Shown: positions 47,741-56,964, counted from the stretch's first letter. The stretch is DNA of 64,000 bases from Roseobacter sp. MH60115 (GCF_015644665.1 NZ_JADOBQ010000011.1:29382-93381); one strand, 5' to 3'. Notes: generated by a model not told the origin, from the sequence alone. Numbers and translations: made by a program.

Positions 47741-49663
47741 TCATGCCCGCCCACGCTTGGCAAAGCGGGGCAGCATGGCGGAGAAATCCTTGCCCTCACC
47801 CGCTTCTTCTTCGACGAACTGACGGTAGAGTTCCAGCGCCCGGGCGCCCATCGGCGTGTCGGCATCAACGGCCTCGGCAGCCTGCTGGCTCAGGCCCAGA
47901 TCCTTGAGCATCAGCTCTGCGGCAAAACCGGGTGTGTAGCCATTGTCTGCCGGGCTCTGCGGCCCGACGCCGGGGGCGGGGCAGTAGGCGTTCATCGACC
48001 AAGAGTACCCCGAGGACGTGCTGACCACGTCGAACATTTTCTGTCGGTCGAGCCCGAGTTTATCGGCCAGGGCAAAGGCCTCGCAGGTGGCAATCATCGT
48101 CGCGCCGAGGATCATGTTGTTGCAGATCTTTGCGGCCTGTCCGGCCCCGGCATCGCCACAATGCACCGCTTTCTGCCCCATGATGTCAAAGAGCGGTTGT
48201 GCTTTGGCAAAGGCCTGTTCCGTGCCGCCCGCCATGAAGGTCAGCGTACCGCCCGCCGCACCGCCGATGCCGCCGGAGACGGGCGCGTCCACAAACAACT
48301 GACCACCGTCCTTGGCTTCATCAGCCACCGCGCGGGCGCTTTCCACATCCACGGTGGAGCAGTCGAGCAGCAAGGCACCTTGTGGCATCGCGGGCAGGAT
48401 GTCGGCGGCGACCCGGCGCAGGATGTCGCCGTTTGGCAGCATCGTGATCACCACATCTGCATCGCGCGCCGCCTCCGTGGCAGAGGCGGCAATTGTCACG
48501 CCCTCCGCCGCGCTGACCGCCGTGTCGAAACCGGTCACGACGCATCCAGCCTTGGCCAGATTGGCCGCCATCGGCGCCCCCATATTACCCAAACCGATAA
48601 AGCCTATCTTTAGCGCGTCCATCTGTTTCCCCTCCAGTTTCAACGTGTTTTTTCCCAGCGGCATCAGCATCTTGCTCACCGCTGCCGCAGGCACCTTCTG
48701 ATCCGCGAATTGCCACTTCGGCGCGCGGTCCTTGTCGATGATCGCGGCGCGAATGCCTTCAAGGAAATCACCGTGCTTCATCGCGCGGAAGGTGAAACGG
48801 TATTCCAGTTCCAGCGCCTTTGCCATGGTCAACGAAGGCCCCCGCAGGCGGTGAAGAATCTCGACCGTGCTGGCCATGGAGAGCGGGCTGTTGCGTTGCA
48901 TCTTTTTCAGGGTGTCGCCGGCGAATTCGCTCTCCGCGTGCCGCAGCGTGGTGAGGATGTCGGCAAGGGTTTCGCCGCCGAAGTGACGGTCGATCTCCTC
49001 CCGAAGGTCTGCGAGGGTACCGGCCGGGGCCTCCTGCGCGGCGTCGGCAAGGATATCCGGGCCCGCGCCCTGTTCCAACCGGTCGATCAGGTCCGGCCAG
49101 TGATCTTCCGAGATATAGAGATCGGCAAAGCCCGCAAGGATCGCATCCGCCGCCGACATCCGCGCCGCAGTGGTGCCGAGATATTCCCCCAGCCGCCCCG
49201 GTGCCAGCGCCAGCATCAGCGTGCCGCCCACATCAGGGACCAGACCGATGCCGCATTCCGGCATGGCAATCTGGCTCGACTGTCCGACGATGCGGTGAGA
49301 CCCGTGGCATCCGATGCCAACGCCACCGCCCATGGTAAAGCCCTGGAGAAAGGAGATGACGGGTTTGGGGTATTCGAAAATCTTCGCGTTCAGGCGGTAT
49401 TCATCCGCCCAAAAGGTCTGGCCGTAGGCGAAATCCCCACGTGTGCCGGTGTCATACAGTTCGGCAATATCACCCCCGGCGCAAAAGGCCCTGTCCCCCT
49501 CGGCGTCGATGACGACCTGCGTCACTGCGGCCTTGTCGCGCCAGCGGTCCAACGCCTCTTCGATCGCCAGACACATCTGATAGGTCATGGCGTTGAGCGC
49601 CTTAGGCCGGGCCAATGTGATGCGCCCGGTGGTGCCCGTTGTTCGAATGCGAATGTCGGTCAT
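47741..49663 (-). CDS. Fused 3-hydroxyisobutyryl-CoA hydrolase and 3-hydroxyisobutyrate dehydrogenase
   Basis: A 640-residue bifunctional protein. Residues 1-335 are an enoyl-CoA hydratase/isomerase-superfamily hydrolase (FCAGGDI, GFTMGGGVGIG, PECGIGLVPDVGG). Residues 348-640 are the NAD-dependent dehydrogenase MmsB (IGFIGLGNMGAPMA, FVDAPVSGG, catalytic Lys in GAGQAAKICNN). Both catalyse successive steps of valine breakdown, and mmsA, the next step, is adjacent. These are normally two genes. A ribosome site GGAGGGG (48629-48635) stands 6 bases before the ATG of the MmsB part (48622), so separate MmsB may also be made. The linker looks like a read-through of a lost stop. Confidence 0.93.
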   Translation of the reverse strand: MTDIRIRTTGTTGRITLARPKALNAMTYQMCLAIEEALDRWRDKAAVTQVVIDAEGDRAFCAGGDIAELYDTGTRGDFAYGQTFWADEYRLNAKIFEYPKPVISFLQGFTMGGGVGIGCHGSHRIVGQSSQIAMPECGIGLVPDVGGTLMLALAPGRLGEYLGTTAARMSAADAILAGFADLYISEDHWPDLIDRLEQGAGPDILADAAQEAPAGTLADLREEIDRHFGGETLADILTTLRHAESEFAGDTLKKMQRNSPLSMASTVEILHRLRGPSLTMAKALELEYRFTFRAMKHGDFLEGIRAAIIDKDRAPKWQFADQKVPAAAVSKMLMPLGKNTLKLEGKQMDALKIGFIGLGNMGAPMAANLAKAGCVVTGFDTAVSAAEGVTIAASATEAARDADVVITMLPNGDILRRVAADILPAMPQGALLLDCSTVDVESARAVADEAKDGGQLFVDAPVSGGIGGAAGGTLTFMAGGTEQAFAKAQPLFDIMGQKAVHCGDAGAGQAAKICNNMILGATMIATCEAFALADKLGLDRQKMFDVVSTSSGYSWSMNAYCPAPGVGPQSPADNGYTPGFAAELMLKDLGLSQQAAEAVDADTPMGARALELYRQFVEEEAGEGKDFSAMLPRFAKRGRA

Positions 49664-49806
49664 TTATCTCCGCCCACGCGTCGTTTGATGGGATGTATCG
49701 CTTGGCCCATGCTGCTTTTCAAGGCGCCGCGAGGCTTGGTGCCGGGAAGCGTTTGAAGGGCATGCCAGATGAGGCGAGGGCGGCGGGTCGCGCCGCCCTG
49801 CGGTGT

Positions 49807-51306
49807 TCATTCCATCGGCTTGAAGTTGAACTCGCCACCTTCCTTGATGCCGGAGGGCCAGCGCGAGGTGATCGTTTTCGTGCGGGTGTAGAACTTGAAG
49901 GCATCCGGCCCGTGCTGGTTCAGGTCGCCAAAGACGGATTTCTTCCAGCCGCCAAAGGTGTGGTAGGCCAGCGGCACCGGGATCGGCACATTCACCCCGA
50001 TCATGCCCACATTCACCCGGTTGGCAAAATCGCGCGCGGCGTCGCCGTCCCGGGTGAAGATCGCGGTGCCGTTGCCGTATTCGTGATCCATCGCCAGCCC
50101 CAGCGCCTCTTCGTAGCTTTGTGCCCGCACGGTGGAGAGCACCGGCCCGAAAATCTCGGTCTTGTAGATGTCCATGTCCTTGGTGACATTGTCGAAAAGA
50201 TGCGGGCCGATGAAGAAGCCTTCCTCATAACCCTGCAGGCTGAAATCGCGCCCATCGACGACCAGCTTGGCGCCCTGGTCGATGCCGGTCTGCACCAAAC
50301 GTTCGATGTTGGCCTTGGCGGCAGCGGTCACAACAGGGCCGTAATCCACATCTGTGCCGCCCGTGTAGGGGCCGACTTTCAGCTTTTCGATGCGCGGGAC
50401 GAGCTTTTCGATCAGACGGTCGGCGGTTTCATCGCCCACCGGGACAGCAACGGAGATGGCCATGCAGCGTTCGCCCGCCGCACCATAGCCCGCGCCCACC
50501 AGCGCGTCGGCGGCCTGATCCATATCCGCATCGGGCATGACGATCATGTGGTTCTTGGCGCCGCCAAAACACTGTACGCGTTTGCCCTGCGCGCAGCCAG
50601 TGCCGTAGATATATTCGGCAATCGGCGTGGAGCCGACAAAGCCGATGGACTGGATCGTCTGGTCATAGAGGATCGCGTCAACCGCCTCCTTGTCGCCGTT
50701 CACCACCTGCAAGATGCCTTTGGGCAGCCCGGCCTCTTCCATCAGTTCGGTCAGCATCAGCGGCACGGAAGGATCGCGTTCGGAGGGTTTGAGGATAAAG
50801 GCGTTGCCGCAGGCGATGGCGGGGGCAAACATCCACATGGGGATCATCGCGGGGAAGTTGAAGGGCGTGATGCCCGCCGTGACGCCAAGCGCCTGACGCA
50901 TGGAATACATGTCGATGCCCGGACCAGCGCTGTCGGTGTATTCACCCTTGAGCAACTGCGGTGCGCCGATGCAGTATTCCACAACCTCAAGGCCGCGCTG
51001 CACGTCACCGGCGGCGTCGGGCAGGGTCTTGCCGTGCTCGCGGCTCAGCGCTTCGGACAATTTGTCCATGTCGCGGTTCAGCAGGTCGACGAATTTCATC
51101 AGCACGCGGGCACGGCGCTGCGGGTTCACCGCGGCCCAGGCGGGTTGCGCGGCGGCGGCGAACGCCACGGCCTGTTCCACCTCGGCCTTGGAGGCCAACG
51201 GGCATTTGGCCTGCACCTCGCCCGTGGCCGGGTTCATCACATCGGCAAAGCGCCCGGAGGTGCCTTTTACATGTGCGCCGTTCATATAGTGGGTGAGTTC
51301 TTGCAT
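49807..51306 (-). CDS. mmsA: Methylmalonate-semialdehyde dehydrogenase (CoA-acylating)
   Basis: A 499-residue aldehyde dehydrogenase of the MmsA class, giving propionyl-CoA from methylmalonate semialdehyde at the end of valine breakdown. Key segments are GITPFNFPAMIPMWMFAPAI (about 149-168), FVGSTPIAEYIY and the catalytic Cys in GAAGERCMAIS (about residue 285). The start at 51306 has GGAGGA upstream; a longer frame overlaps the divergent LysR promoter. It is upstream of the fused hydrolase/dehydrogenase gene on the same strand, with 143 bases between them holding a GC-rich stem-loop. Confidence 0.96.
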   Translation of the reverse strand: MQELTHYMNGAHVKGTSGRFADVMNPATGEVQAKCPLASKAEVEQAVAFAAAAQPAWAAVNPQRRARVLMKFVDLLNRDMDKLSEALSREHGKTLPDAAGDVQRGLEVVEYCIGAPQLLKGEYTDSAGPGIDMYSMRQALGVTAGITPFNFPAMIPMWMFAPAIACGNAFILKPSERDPSVPLMLTELMEEAGLPKGILQVVNGDKEAVDAILYDQTIQSIGFVGSTPIAEYIYGTGCAQGKRVQCFGGAKNHMIVMPDADMDQAADALVGAGYGAAGERCMAISVAVPVGDETADRLIEKLVPRIEKLKVGPYTGGTDVDYGPVVTAAAKANIERLVQTGIDQGAKLVVDGRDFSLQGYEEGFFIGPHLFDNVTKDMDIYKTEIFGPVLSTVRAQSYEEALGLAMDHEYGNGTAIFTRDGDAARDFANRVNVGMIGVNVPIPVPLAYHTFGGWKKSVFGDLNQHGPDAFKFYTRTKTITSRWPSGIKEGGEFNFKPME

Positions 51307-51380
51307 GGGGTCCTCCGCAGGGGTTGGTTCGACGCCTGACAGCCTGTGCCAGCGATTTAGAAATTGCCAGAACCATAGTC

Positions 51381-51439
51381 TTGCAAAAACAGGGGTGAAA
51401 GAGGCAAGATGACAAAGTTGTTTTGTGATTTTGCAAAAC
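51381..51439. promoter_or_regulatory. TTGCAAAA motifs between mmsA and the LysR gene
   Basis: TTGCAAAA occurs at 51381-51388 and within the perfect palindrome TTTTGCAAAA at 51429-51438; GTTTTG (51420-51425) and CAAAAC (51434-51439) also form an inverted repeat. This is the divergent promoter space. It could bind the LysR protein, or a short-chain acyl-CoA regulator with TTTGCAAA-type sites. Confidence 0.4.
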
Positions 51440-51475
51440 ACCGTGCAAGCGCATGGCTGTTTGGAAGGCGATCAG

Positions 51476-52372
51476 GTGCAGACAAACTGGGACGATCTAC
51501 GGCTTTTTTTGGCCGTCGCGCGCGAGGAAACCCTGTCAGGGGCGGGCAAGGTCTTGCGGCTTGATCCCGCGACCCTGGGGCGGCGCATGCAGCGGCTGGA
51601 AGAGGCTCTGCAGGCGCGGCTCTTCGTGAAATCGCCGCAGGGCTACACGTTGACAGAGGCGGGGATGTCCCTGCTGACGCGGGCGGAGATTGCCGAGCGG
51701 GCGATGCGCAACGCGGTGGCGGAACTGCCGGAGGTGTCCGACCGGCTGAGCGGACAGATCAGGATCGGCGCGCCGGACGGCAGTGCAAACTATCTGCTGC
51801 CGCAGGTCTGTGCTGCGATTTCCGATGAAAACCCGGACCTCGATATCCAGATCGTCGCCCTGCCGCGCGTGTTCAACCTGTCGCGGCGCGAGGCGGATAT
51901 GGCCATCGCGGTGAGCGCCCCTACGGCGGGCCGTTTGGTGGTGCAGAAGATCACCGACTACCACCTGCATCTGGCGGCCTCCGAGCACTATCTGGTCAAA
52001 AGCCCGCCGATTGAGACAGGCGATGATCTGCGCCACCACCGTCTGGTCGGCTATATTCCCGACATGATCTTTGACCGCGAGCTGGATTATCTCAGCGATC
52101 TGGGGATTACCCGCGTGCCCTTGGCCTCCAATTCGGTTTCGGTGCAAATCAACTGGATTCGGCAGGGCGGCGGCATCGGCATTGCGCATGATTTCTCGGT
52201 ACCGGCCATGCCTGGCGTGCGCCGCATCCTCACCGATCAGATCAGCCTGACGCGGGCGTTTTACCTGATCCGCCATGCCGATGATCAGCGTAACCTGAGG
52301 TTGAGCCGCTTTGCGCAGGCGCTGACCGCCGGTTTGCGCGCAGAAGTTGCACGACTCGAAGCGCTGGCTTGA
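51476..52372 (+). CDS. LysR-type regulator, divergent from mmsA
   Basis: A 298-residue LysR regulator. The helix-turn-helix covers about residues 3-60 (DDLRLFLAVAREETLSGAG, then LDPATLGRRMQRLEEAL), and the effector domain starts near 88. The start is a GTG at 51476 with GGAAGG 7 bases upstream; the frame also opens at 51425, but the extra residues overlap likely operator sequence. Divergence from mmsA suggests that it controls the valine genes, which is inference. Confidence 0.9.
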   Translation: MQTNWDDLRLFLAVAREETLSGAGKVLRLDPATLGRRMQRLEEALQARLFVKSPQGYTLTEAGMSLLTRAEIAERAMRNAVAELPEVSDRLSGQIRIGAPDGSANYLLPQVCAAISDENPDLDIQIVALPRVFNLSRREADMAIAVSAPTAGRLVVQKITDYHLHLAASEHYLVKSPPIETGDDLRHHRLVGYIPDMIFDRELDYLSDLGITRVPLASNSVSVQINWIRQGGGIGIAHDFSVPAMPGVRRILTDQISLTRAFYLIRHADDQRNLRLSRFAQALTAGLRAEVARLEALA

Positions 52373-52431
52373 CTTGATGCCGCTTTGCGGTGACGCTGGA
52401 GGGGGTGCAACACGTCTCAAGGAGGTTTCGC

Positions 52432-52866
52432 ATGTTGGTGTCACAGATCCTGAAAACCAAAGCTTTACATGACATTATTACAGTGTCTCCAACCACATTG
52501 GTGTCCGAGGCCGCGAAAATCCTGTCAGACAAACGCATCGGTACGGTGGTCGTCTCCCGCGATGGTACAAACGCCGATGGGATCCTGTCGGAGCGGGATA
52601 TCGTGCGGGAGATCGGGGCGCGCGGAGCGGGGTGCCTGACACACCCTGTCGAGTCGCTGATGACCACCAAGCTGGTGACCTGCGGCAGCGATGACGCGGC
52701 GGACGCGGTCCTGCAGAAGATGACCGACGGCCGCTTCCGCCACATGCCGGTGCTGGAAAAGGGCAAGCTGGTCGGGGTGATTTCGCTGGGGGATGTGGTC
52801 AAGGCCAAGCTGATGGAACTGGCGATGGAAAAGAACGCGCTCGAAGGCATGATCATGGGGCATTGA
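52432..52866 (+). CDS. CBS-domain pair protein
   Basis: A 144-residue stand-alone CBS protein with two CBS domains (about 1-65 and 70-130). The second contains MTDGRFRHMPVLEKGKLVGV. Such proteins bind adenine nucleotides and can regulate partner enzymes. AAGGAGG stands 6 bases before the ATG; a longer in-frame version from 52390 lacks a site. The C-terminal helix KLMELAMEKNALEGMIMG is typical of the Rhodobacterales group. No partner is evident from context. Confidence 0.9.
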   Translation: MLVSQILKTKALHDIITVSPTTLVSEAAKILSDKRIGTVVVSRDGTNADGILSERDIVREIGARGAGCLTHPVESLMTTKLVTCGSDDAADAVLQKMTDGRFRHMPVLEKGKLVGVISLGDVVKAKLMELAMEKNALEGMIMGH

Positions 52867-52965
52867 CCCCGCGTGACCTTTATCGGGACACCCCGGCGTT
52901 AAGGACTTGCAATCCCATGGCTTAAATGGTCGTGTGTCACGAATTCTCACGACAGGAGAGCCCAC

Positions 52966-53463
52966 ATGCGCGTTGGCCTCTATCCCGGCACTTTCGATCC
53001 GATCACGCTGGGTCATATCGACATCATCCGACGTGCAGCGGTTCTGCTCGACCGGCTTGTGGTGGGGGTTGCGATCAACCGGGACAAGGGGCCGCTTTTC
53101 GATCTCGAAGAACGTGTCGCCATGATCGAGGCCGAATGCGCCGAACTGGCCAAGCAGACCGGCATCGAGATCCGCGTACATCCGTTTGAAAATCTGCTGA
53201 TCGATTGCGCCCGTGATGTCGGTGCCCAGATCATCGTGCGGGGCCTGCGCGCCGTGGCGGATTTCGAATATGAGTATCAGATGGTCGGCATGAACCGGCA
53301 GCTGGACGATGGGATCGAAACCGTTTTTCTGATGGCAGAGGCGCAACACCAGGCGATTGCCAGCAAGCTGGTCAAGGAAATCGCCCGTCTGGACGGGGAC
53401 ATCAGCAAATTCGTGACCCCAAGGGTCAAAACGGCGCTGATGGCGCAGCTGGGCAAGACCTAG
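52966..53463 (+). CDS. coaD: Phosphopantetheine adenylyltransferase
   Basis: A 165-residue CoaD, which makes dephospho-CoA. The nucleotidyltransferase signature is YPGTFDPITLGHIDIIRRA (about 5-23), and the second substrate-binding segment is IIVRGLRAVADFEYEYQM (about 85-102). AGGAG stands 7 bases before the ATG. Its TAG stop (53461-53463) overlaps the TAG stop of the convergent gap gene (53460-53462 on the minus strand). Confidence 0.97.
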   Translation: MRVGLYPGTFDPITLGHIDIIRRAAVLLDRLVVGVAINRDKGPLFDLEERVAMIEAECAELAKQTGIEIRVHPFENLLIDCARDVGAQIIVRGLRAVADFEYEYQMVGMNRQLDDGIETVFLMAEAQHQAIASKLVKEIARLDGDISKFVTPRVKTALMAQLGKT

Positions 53464-54461
53464 AGCAGCGCGCCCATCCGCCCGGCCACGTCCAGCATGC
53501 GGTTGGAAAAGCCCCATTCATTGTCGTACCAGGCCAGCACCCGGACCCAGGTGCCGTCCTGCACGCGGGTCTGATCTTCGGCGACAATGGCGCTGTGCTG
53601 ATTTTTCTTGAAATCGGACGACACGAGTTTGCGTGTGGTCGTGGACAGCACCCCGCGCATCGGCCCGTCCGCCGCTGCGCGAAACGCCGCGTTTACGGCC
53701 TCGGCATCCGTCGCGGTGGCAACCTCGACCGAGAGGTCGATGCAGGACACATTCGGCACAGGCACGCGGATCGCCTGACCGGTAATGCGCCCGGCCAGAT
53801 CGGGCAGCACCTCGCCCAGGGTCTGTGCGGCTCCGGTGGTCGTGGGGATCATCGAGACCGCTGCCCCACGGGCGCGGTAGAGATCATCGTGCGGCGCGTC
53901 ATGCAGGCTTTGGTTGCTGGTGTAGCAATGCACGGTCGTCATCATCCCGCGCCGGATGGTGAAACTGTCCTGCAGGACCTTGGCCATGGGAGCCAGGCAG
54001 TTGGTGGTGCAGGACCCGTTGGAGATCAGCAGGTCCTCTGCCGTGATGGTCTCGGCGTTGATGCCTTCGATGACCGTCTTGGCCGCACCCTTGGCAGGCG
54101 CTGACAGCAACACGCGGCGTGCGCCCCGGGACAGATGTTCACGTGCGCGCAAGGGGGTGGTGAACCGTCCACTACACTCCAGCACGATATCGACATCGGG
54201 CCAGGTGATCGCAGTTGGCTCCTGCACGGACGTCATTCTGATCGTGCCCGCGCCGAGGTCGAGCCCCCCGTCCGAATAGCTCAGGGGACCGGGGTAGGGG
54301 CCGTGGGTGGAATCAAATTCGAAAAGATGGGCAAGTGTTGCCGCCGGTGCCGGATCGTTGATCGCCACCACCTGCATGTCGCTGTGTCCGTTGTCGTGCA
54401 GCGCGCGCAGGACTGTCCGTCCAATACGGCCAAACCCGTTGATGCCCAGTTTGAGTGTCAT
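53460..54461 (-). CDS. gap: Glyceraldehyde-3-phosphate dehydrogenase, paralogue 1
   Basis: A 333-residue type I GAPDH. The NAD motif is GINGFGRIGRTVLRA and the adenine-site acid is kept (VVAINDPAP), which fits NAD use. The catalytic Cys is in SNGSCTTNCLAPMAKVL (about residue 150). The start at 54461 (MTLKLGING) is preferred; an upstream ATG adds five unconserved residues. It differs clearly from the second gap gene, located 1.3 kb upstream on the same strand with a small membrane-protein gene between. Confidence 0.95.
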   Translation of the reverse strand: MTLKLGINGFGRIGRTVLRALHDNGHSDMQVVAINDPAPAATLAHLFEFDSTHGPYPGPLSYSDGGLDLGAGTIRMTSVQEPTAITWPDVDIVLECSGRFTTPLRAREHLSRGARRVLLSAPAKGAAKTVIEGINAETITAEDLLISNGSCTTNCLAPMAKVLQDSFTIRRGMMTTVHCYTSNQSLHDAPHDDLYRARGAAVSMIPTTTGAAQTLGEVLPDLAGRITGQAIRVPVPNVSCIDLSVEVATATDAEAVNAAFRAAADGPMRGVLSTTTRKLVSSDFKKNQHSAIVAEDQTRVQDGTWVRVLAWYDNEWGFSNRMLDVAGRMGALL

Positions 54462-54516
54462 AGCCTGAAGTTCCACTTTGCAAAGGGTCCGTCGGCCCGG
54501 CGGACGCCCGTCTGTC

Positions 54517-54660
54517 TTATCTCCAGAAGGAGAGCCATTCGATCAACTCAAAGAGCTTTTTGCCAAGAAACACAAGATGCTCCGTGCCAAAGAGCAAAAC
54601 ATCGACCACCAGCAGGAGCAGGAGGAGGGTGCCCAGCACGATGGCGATGCGATTGGTCAT
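54517..54660 (-). CDS. Small single-span membrane protein
   Basis: A 47-residue protein with one membrane segment (IAIVLGTLLLLLLVVDVLLF, about residues 5-24) and an amphipathic tail (GKKLFELIEWLSFW). AAAGGTG stands 6 bases before the ATG at 54660. It lies between the two gap genes on the same strand with short gaps. I do not recognise the family; the good start and strong composition make it a real gene. Confidence 0.7.
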   Translation of the reverse strand: MTNRIAIVLGTLLLLLLVVDVLLFGTEHLVFLGKKLFELIEWLSFWR

Positions 54661-54776
54661 AAGACACCTTTCCCGACAGGATGCCGGAACCGGGGCATCC
54701 CAAGGGCCTGCATTGCAGCACCCTTTCACCGGTCAGGGTATGACAGCCTCATTTCAGGCCCGCAAGCCGGGAGAGA

Positions 54777-55778
54777 TCAGCCCAGGTGGCCCATGTCGAC
54801 GGCAACATCTGCCATCCGCGCAGAGAAAGCCCATTCGTTGTCGTACCAGGCCAACACACGGACGGTACGCCCGCCCACCACCTTGGTCTGTTCCGGGGCG
54901 ATGATGCAGCTTTGTTCGGTGTGGTTGAAGTCGATGGAAACCTTGGCCTCCGCATCATATCCCATCACGCGGGACATGGAGCCGTTTGCGGCCTTCGCAA
55001 GGGCTTCGTTCACCTCTTCGACGGTCACATCGCGGGGGGCCTCGAAAGTCAGATCCACGGCGGAGACGTTGGGCGTGGGCACGCGCATGGCGGTGCCGTC
55101 GAGTTTGCCTGCAAGGTTGGGCAACACCTCTCCCAGGGCCTTGGCCGCCCCTGTCGAGGTCGGGATGATCGCCATGGCGGCTGCGCGGGCGCGGTAGAGG
55201 TCATCGTGACGGCGGTCCAGCGTCGGCTGGTCACCGGTATAGGAGTGGATCGTGGTCATGATCCCGCGTTCGATCCCAATCGCCTCATCCAGCACCTTGG
55301 CCATGGGGGCCAGGCAGTTGGTGGTGCAGGACCCGTTGGAGATCACGGTATCGGACGGCAGCAATTCGCGGTGGTTCACGCCATAGACGATGGTGCGGTC
55401 CACACGTTTCGCCGGGGCAGAGATCAGCACCCGTTTCGCGCCCTGCTGGATATGGGTCTTTGCCTTGTCGCCATCGTTGAACTTGCCGGTGCATTCCAGC
55501 ACGACGTCGACGCCTGTCCAGTCGAGTTCATTCATGTCGTAGGTCGACATCATGCGGATGGGCCCGCGCCCGAGATCCAGCGAGTTGGCGCCAACAACGA
55601 CATTGCCGGGAAAGCGGCCATGCACCGAATCGTATTTGATCAGATGCGCGGATGTTTCCAGCGGCCCCGTGGCGTTGATGGCCACGACGTCGATGTCATT
55701 GCGCCCCGATGTTGCGATATGGGTCAGCGTGCAGCGGCCAATGCGTCCGAAACCGTTAATACCGACTTTGATGGTCAT
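54777..55778 (-). CDS. gap: Glyceraldehyde-3-phosphate dehydrogenase, paralogue 2
   Basis: A 333-residue type I GAPDH with catalytic Cys in SNGSCTTNCLAPMAKVL (about residue 152). At the coenzyme site it has VVAINATGPL, where NAD-specific enzymes have Asp, and its S-loop contains LDRRHDDLYRARAAA; both recall the NADP-capable or anabolic class. The start is ATG 55778, or 55781 three bases earlier; GGAGAG lies just upstream. A sequence TTAGCGTTAAAC at about 55865 resembles half of the pdhA operator. Confidence 0.95.
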   Translation of the reverse strand: MTIKVGINGFGRIGRCTLTHIATSGRNDIDVVAINATGPLETSAHLIKYDSVHGRFPGNVVVGANSLDLGRGPIRMMSTYDMNELDWTGVDVVLECTGKFNDGDKAKTHIQQGAKRVLISAPAKRVDRTIVYGVNHRELLPSDTVISNGSCTTNCLAPMAKVLDEAIGIERGIMTTIHSYTGDQPTLDRRHDDLYRARAAAMAIIPTSTGAAKALGEVLPNLAGKLDGTAMRVPTPNVSAVDLTFEAPRDVTVEEVNEALAKAANGSMSRVMGYDAEAKVSIDFNHTEQSCIIAPEQTKVVGGRTVRVLAWYDNEWAFSARMADVAVDMGHLG

Positions 55779-55992
55779 CATTACTCTCCAAACGGAACAT
55801 TTGATGGCTCTATAGCCGGAAACGCTGCATCGCGGAATGGTTAAAACGACGTGTTTTCCGCGTGTTAGCGTTAAACCTTGGCAACAGTCTGTTGCGATGC
55901 ACCGATGTTAGCGCGACCAGTGATGCATTGCCAAACGGGAACCATCACTCTACCTCTGCGTTGCACCGGCAATCAGGACAGGGGATTTCGGG

Positions 55993-56964
55993 ATGAGCGG
56001 GTTACTAGCGTTGCTGGATGACGTGGCGGCGATTGCCAAGGTGGCGGCGGCCTCTGTCGATGATGTGGTGGGCCAGGCGGCCAAGGCCGGGTCCAAGGTG
56101 GCGGGTGTTGTGATCGACGATGCCGCGGTCACGCCGAAATATGTGACCGGCTTTGAGCCCAAACGCGAGCTGCCGATCATCTGGAAGATCACCAAGGGGT
56201 CGCTTTTCAACAAGCTGATCGTCTTGTTGCCCGCTCTGCTGCTGCTGAATGCCTTCGCGCCGTGGGTCATCACCCCGCTGCTGATGCTGGGCGGGGCGTA
56301 TTTATGCTTCGAAGGGGCGGAGAAGATCTTTCACTGGCTTTACCCGCATGGCGACGCGCATGTGGAAAAGGACATGTCCGTTGGCGACCCGCTGCATCTG
56401 GAAGAAACCCGGGTCAAGGGCGCCATCAAGACGGATTTCATTCTCTCGGCTGAGATCATGACGATCATCCTGTCGAACATCGAAGCGGATAGTTTCTGGT
56501 TCGAGGCGGCGACGCTGGCCTTCGCCGGTGTTGCGGTGACGGTTTTTGTCTATGGCGCGGTGGCCTTGATCGTGAAGATGGACGATGTGGGCGTCTGGCT
56601 GGCGGCAAACGGCCATACCGGCTCCGGTCGTGCGGTGGGGCGGGGGCTGGTCAAGGGCATGCCGAAGCTGCTGACCCTGCTGACCGTTGTCGGCACCGCC
56701 GCGATGCTATGGGTGGGCGGGTCCATCATCATCCACGGGCTGGAGGTGCTGGGCATGCCTTGGCTGTATGATGAGATCCACCACATCGCGGTGATTGTTG
56801 CCGATGCGGTGGCGCAGGGCTCCGGTTTTGTCGAATGGCTGGTAACGGCCCTTTTCGACGGTATCTTTGGCCTGGCGCTGGGGATGTTGCTGATCCCGGT
56901 TGTGACCCGGGTGATCGCGCCGCTCTTTGCCGCGCTTGGCGGCAAAGAGGAAGCGTCGCATTAA
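55993..56964 (+). CDS. DUF808 (YedI family) membrane protein
   Basis: A 323-residue inner-membrane protein of the DUF808/YedI family. The N-terminal signature is GLLALLDDVAAIAKVAAASVDD (about 3-24), followed by KYVTGFEPKRELPIIWKI and about six membrane segments between residues 75 and 315. Length is normal for the family. Function is unknown; it is often called a putative transporter. It is convergent with tkt, with an imperfect stem-loop (GGTAAGGTGG with CCACCCTACC) between the two. Confidence 0.92.
   Translation: MSGLLALLDDVAAIAKVAAASVDDVVGQAAKAGSKVAGVVIDDAAVTPKYVTGFEPKRELPIIWKITKGSLFNKLIVLLPALLLLNAFAPWVITPLLMLGGAYLCFEGAEKIFHWLYPHGDAHVEKDMSVGDPLHLEETRVKGAIKTDFILSAEIMTIILSNIEADSFWFEAATLAFAGVAVTVFVYGAVALIVKMDDVGVWLAANGHTGSGRAVGRGLVKGMPKLLTLLTVVGTAAMLWVGGSIIIHGLEVLGMPWLYDEIHHIAVIVADAVAQGSGFVEWLVTALFDGIFGLALGMLLIPVVTRVIAPLFAALGGKEEASH

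Noticed and set aside
49639..51339. 566-codon plus-strand frame opposite mmsA
   Set aside because: Mirror of the mmsA codons; mmsA itself has all catalytic motifs.
55861..55880. Possible third copy of the pdhA/lpdA operator near gap
   Set aside because: Only TTAGCGTTAAAC matches; the left arm is not kept, so it is not counted as a site.
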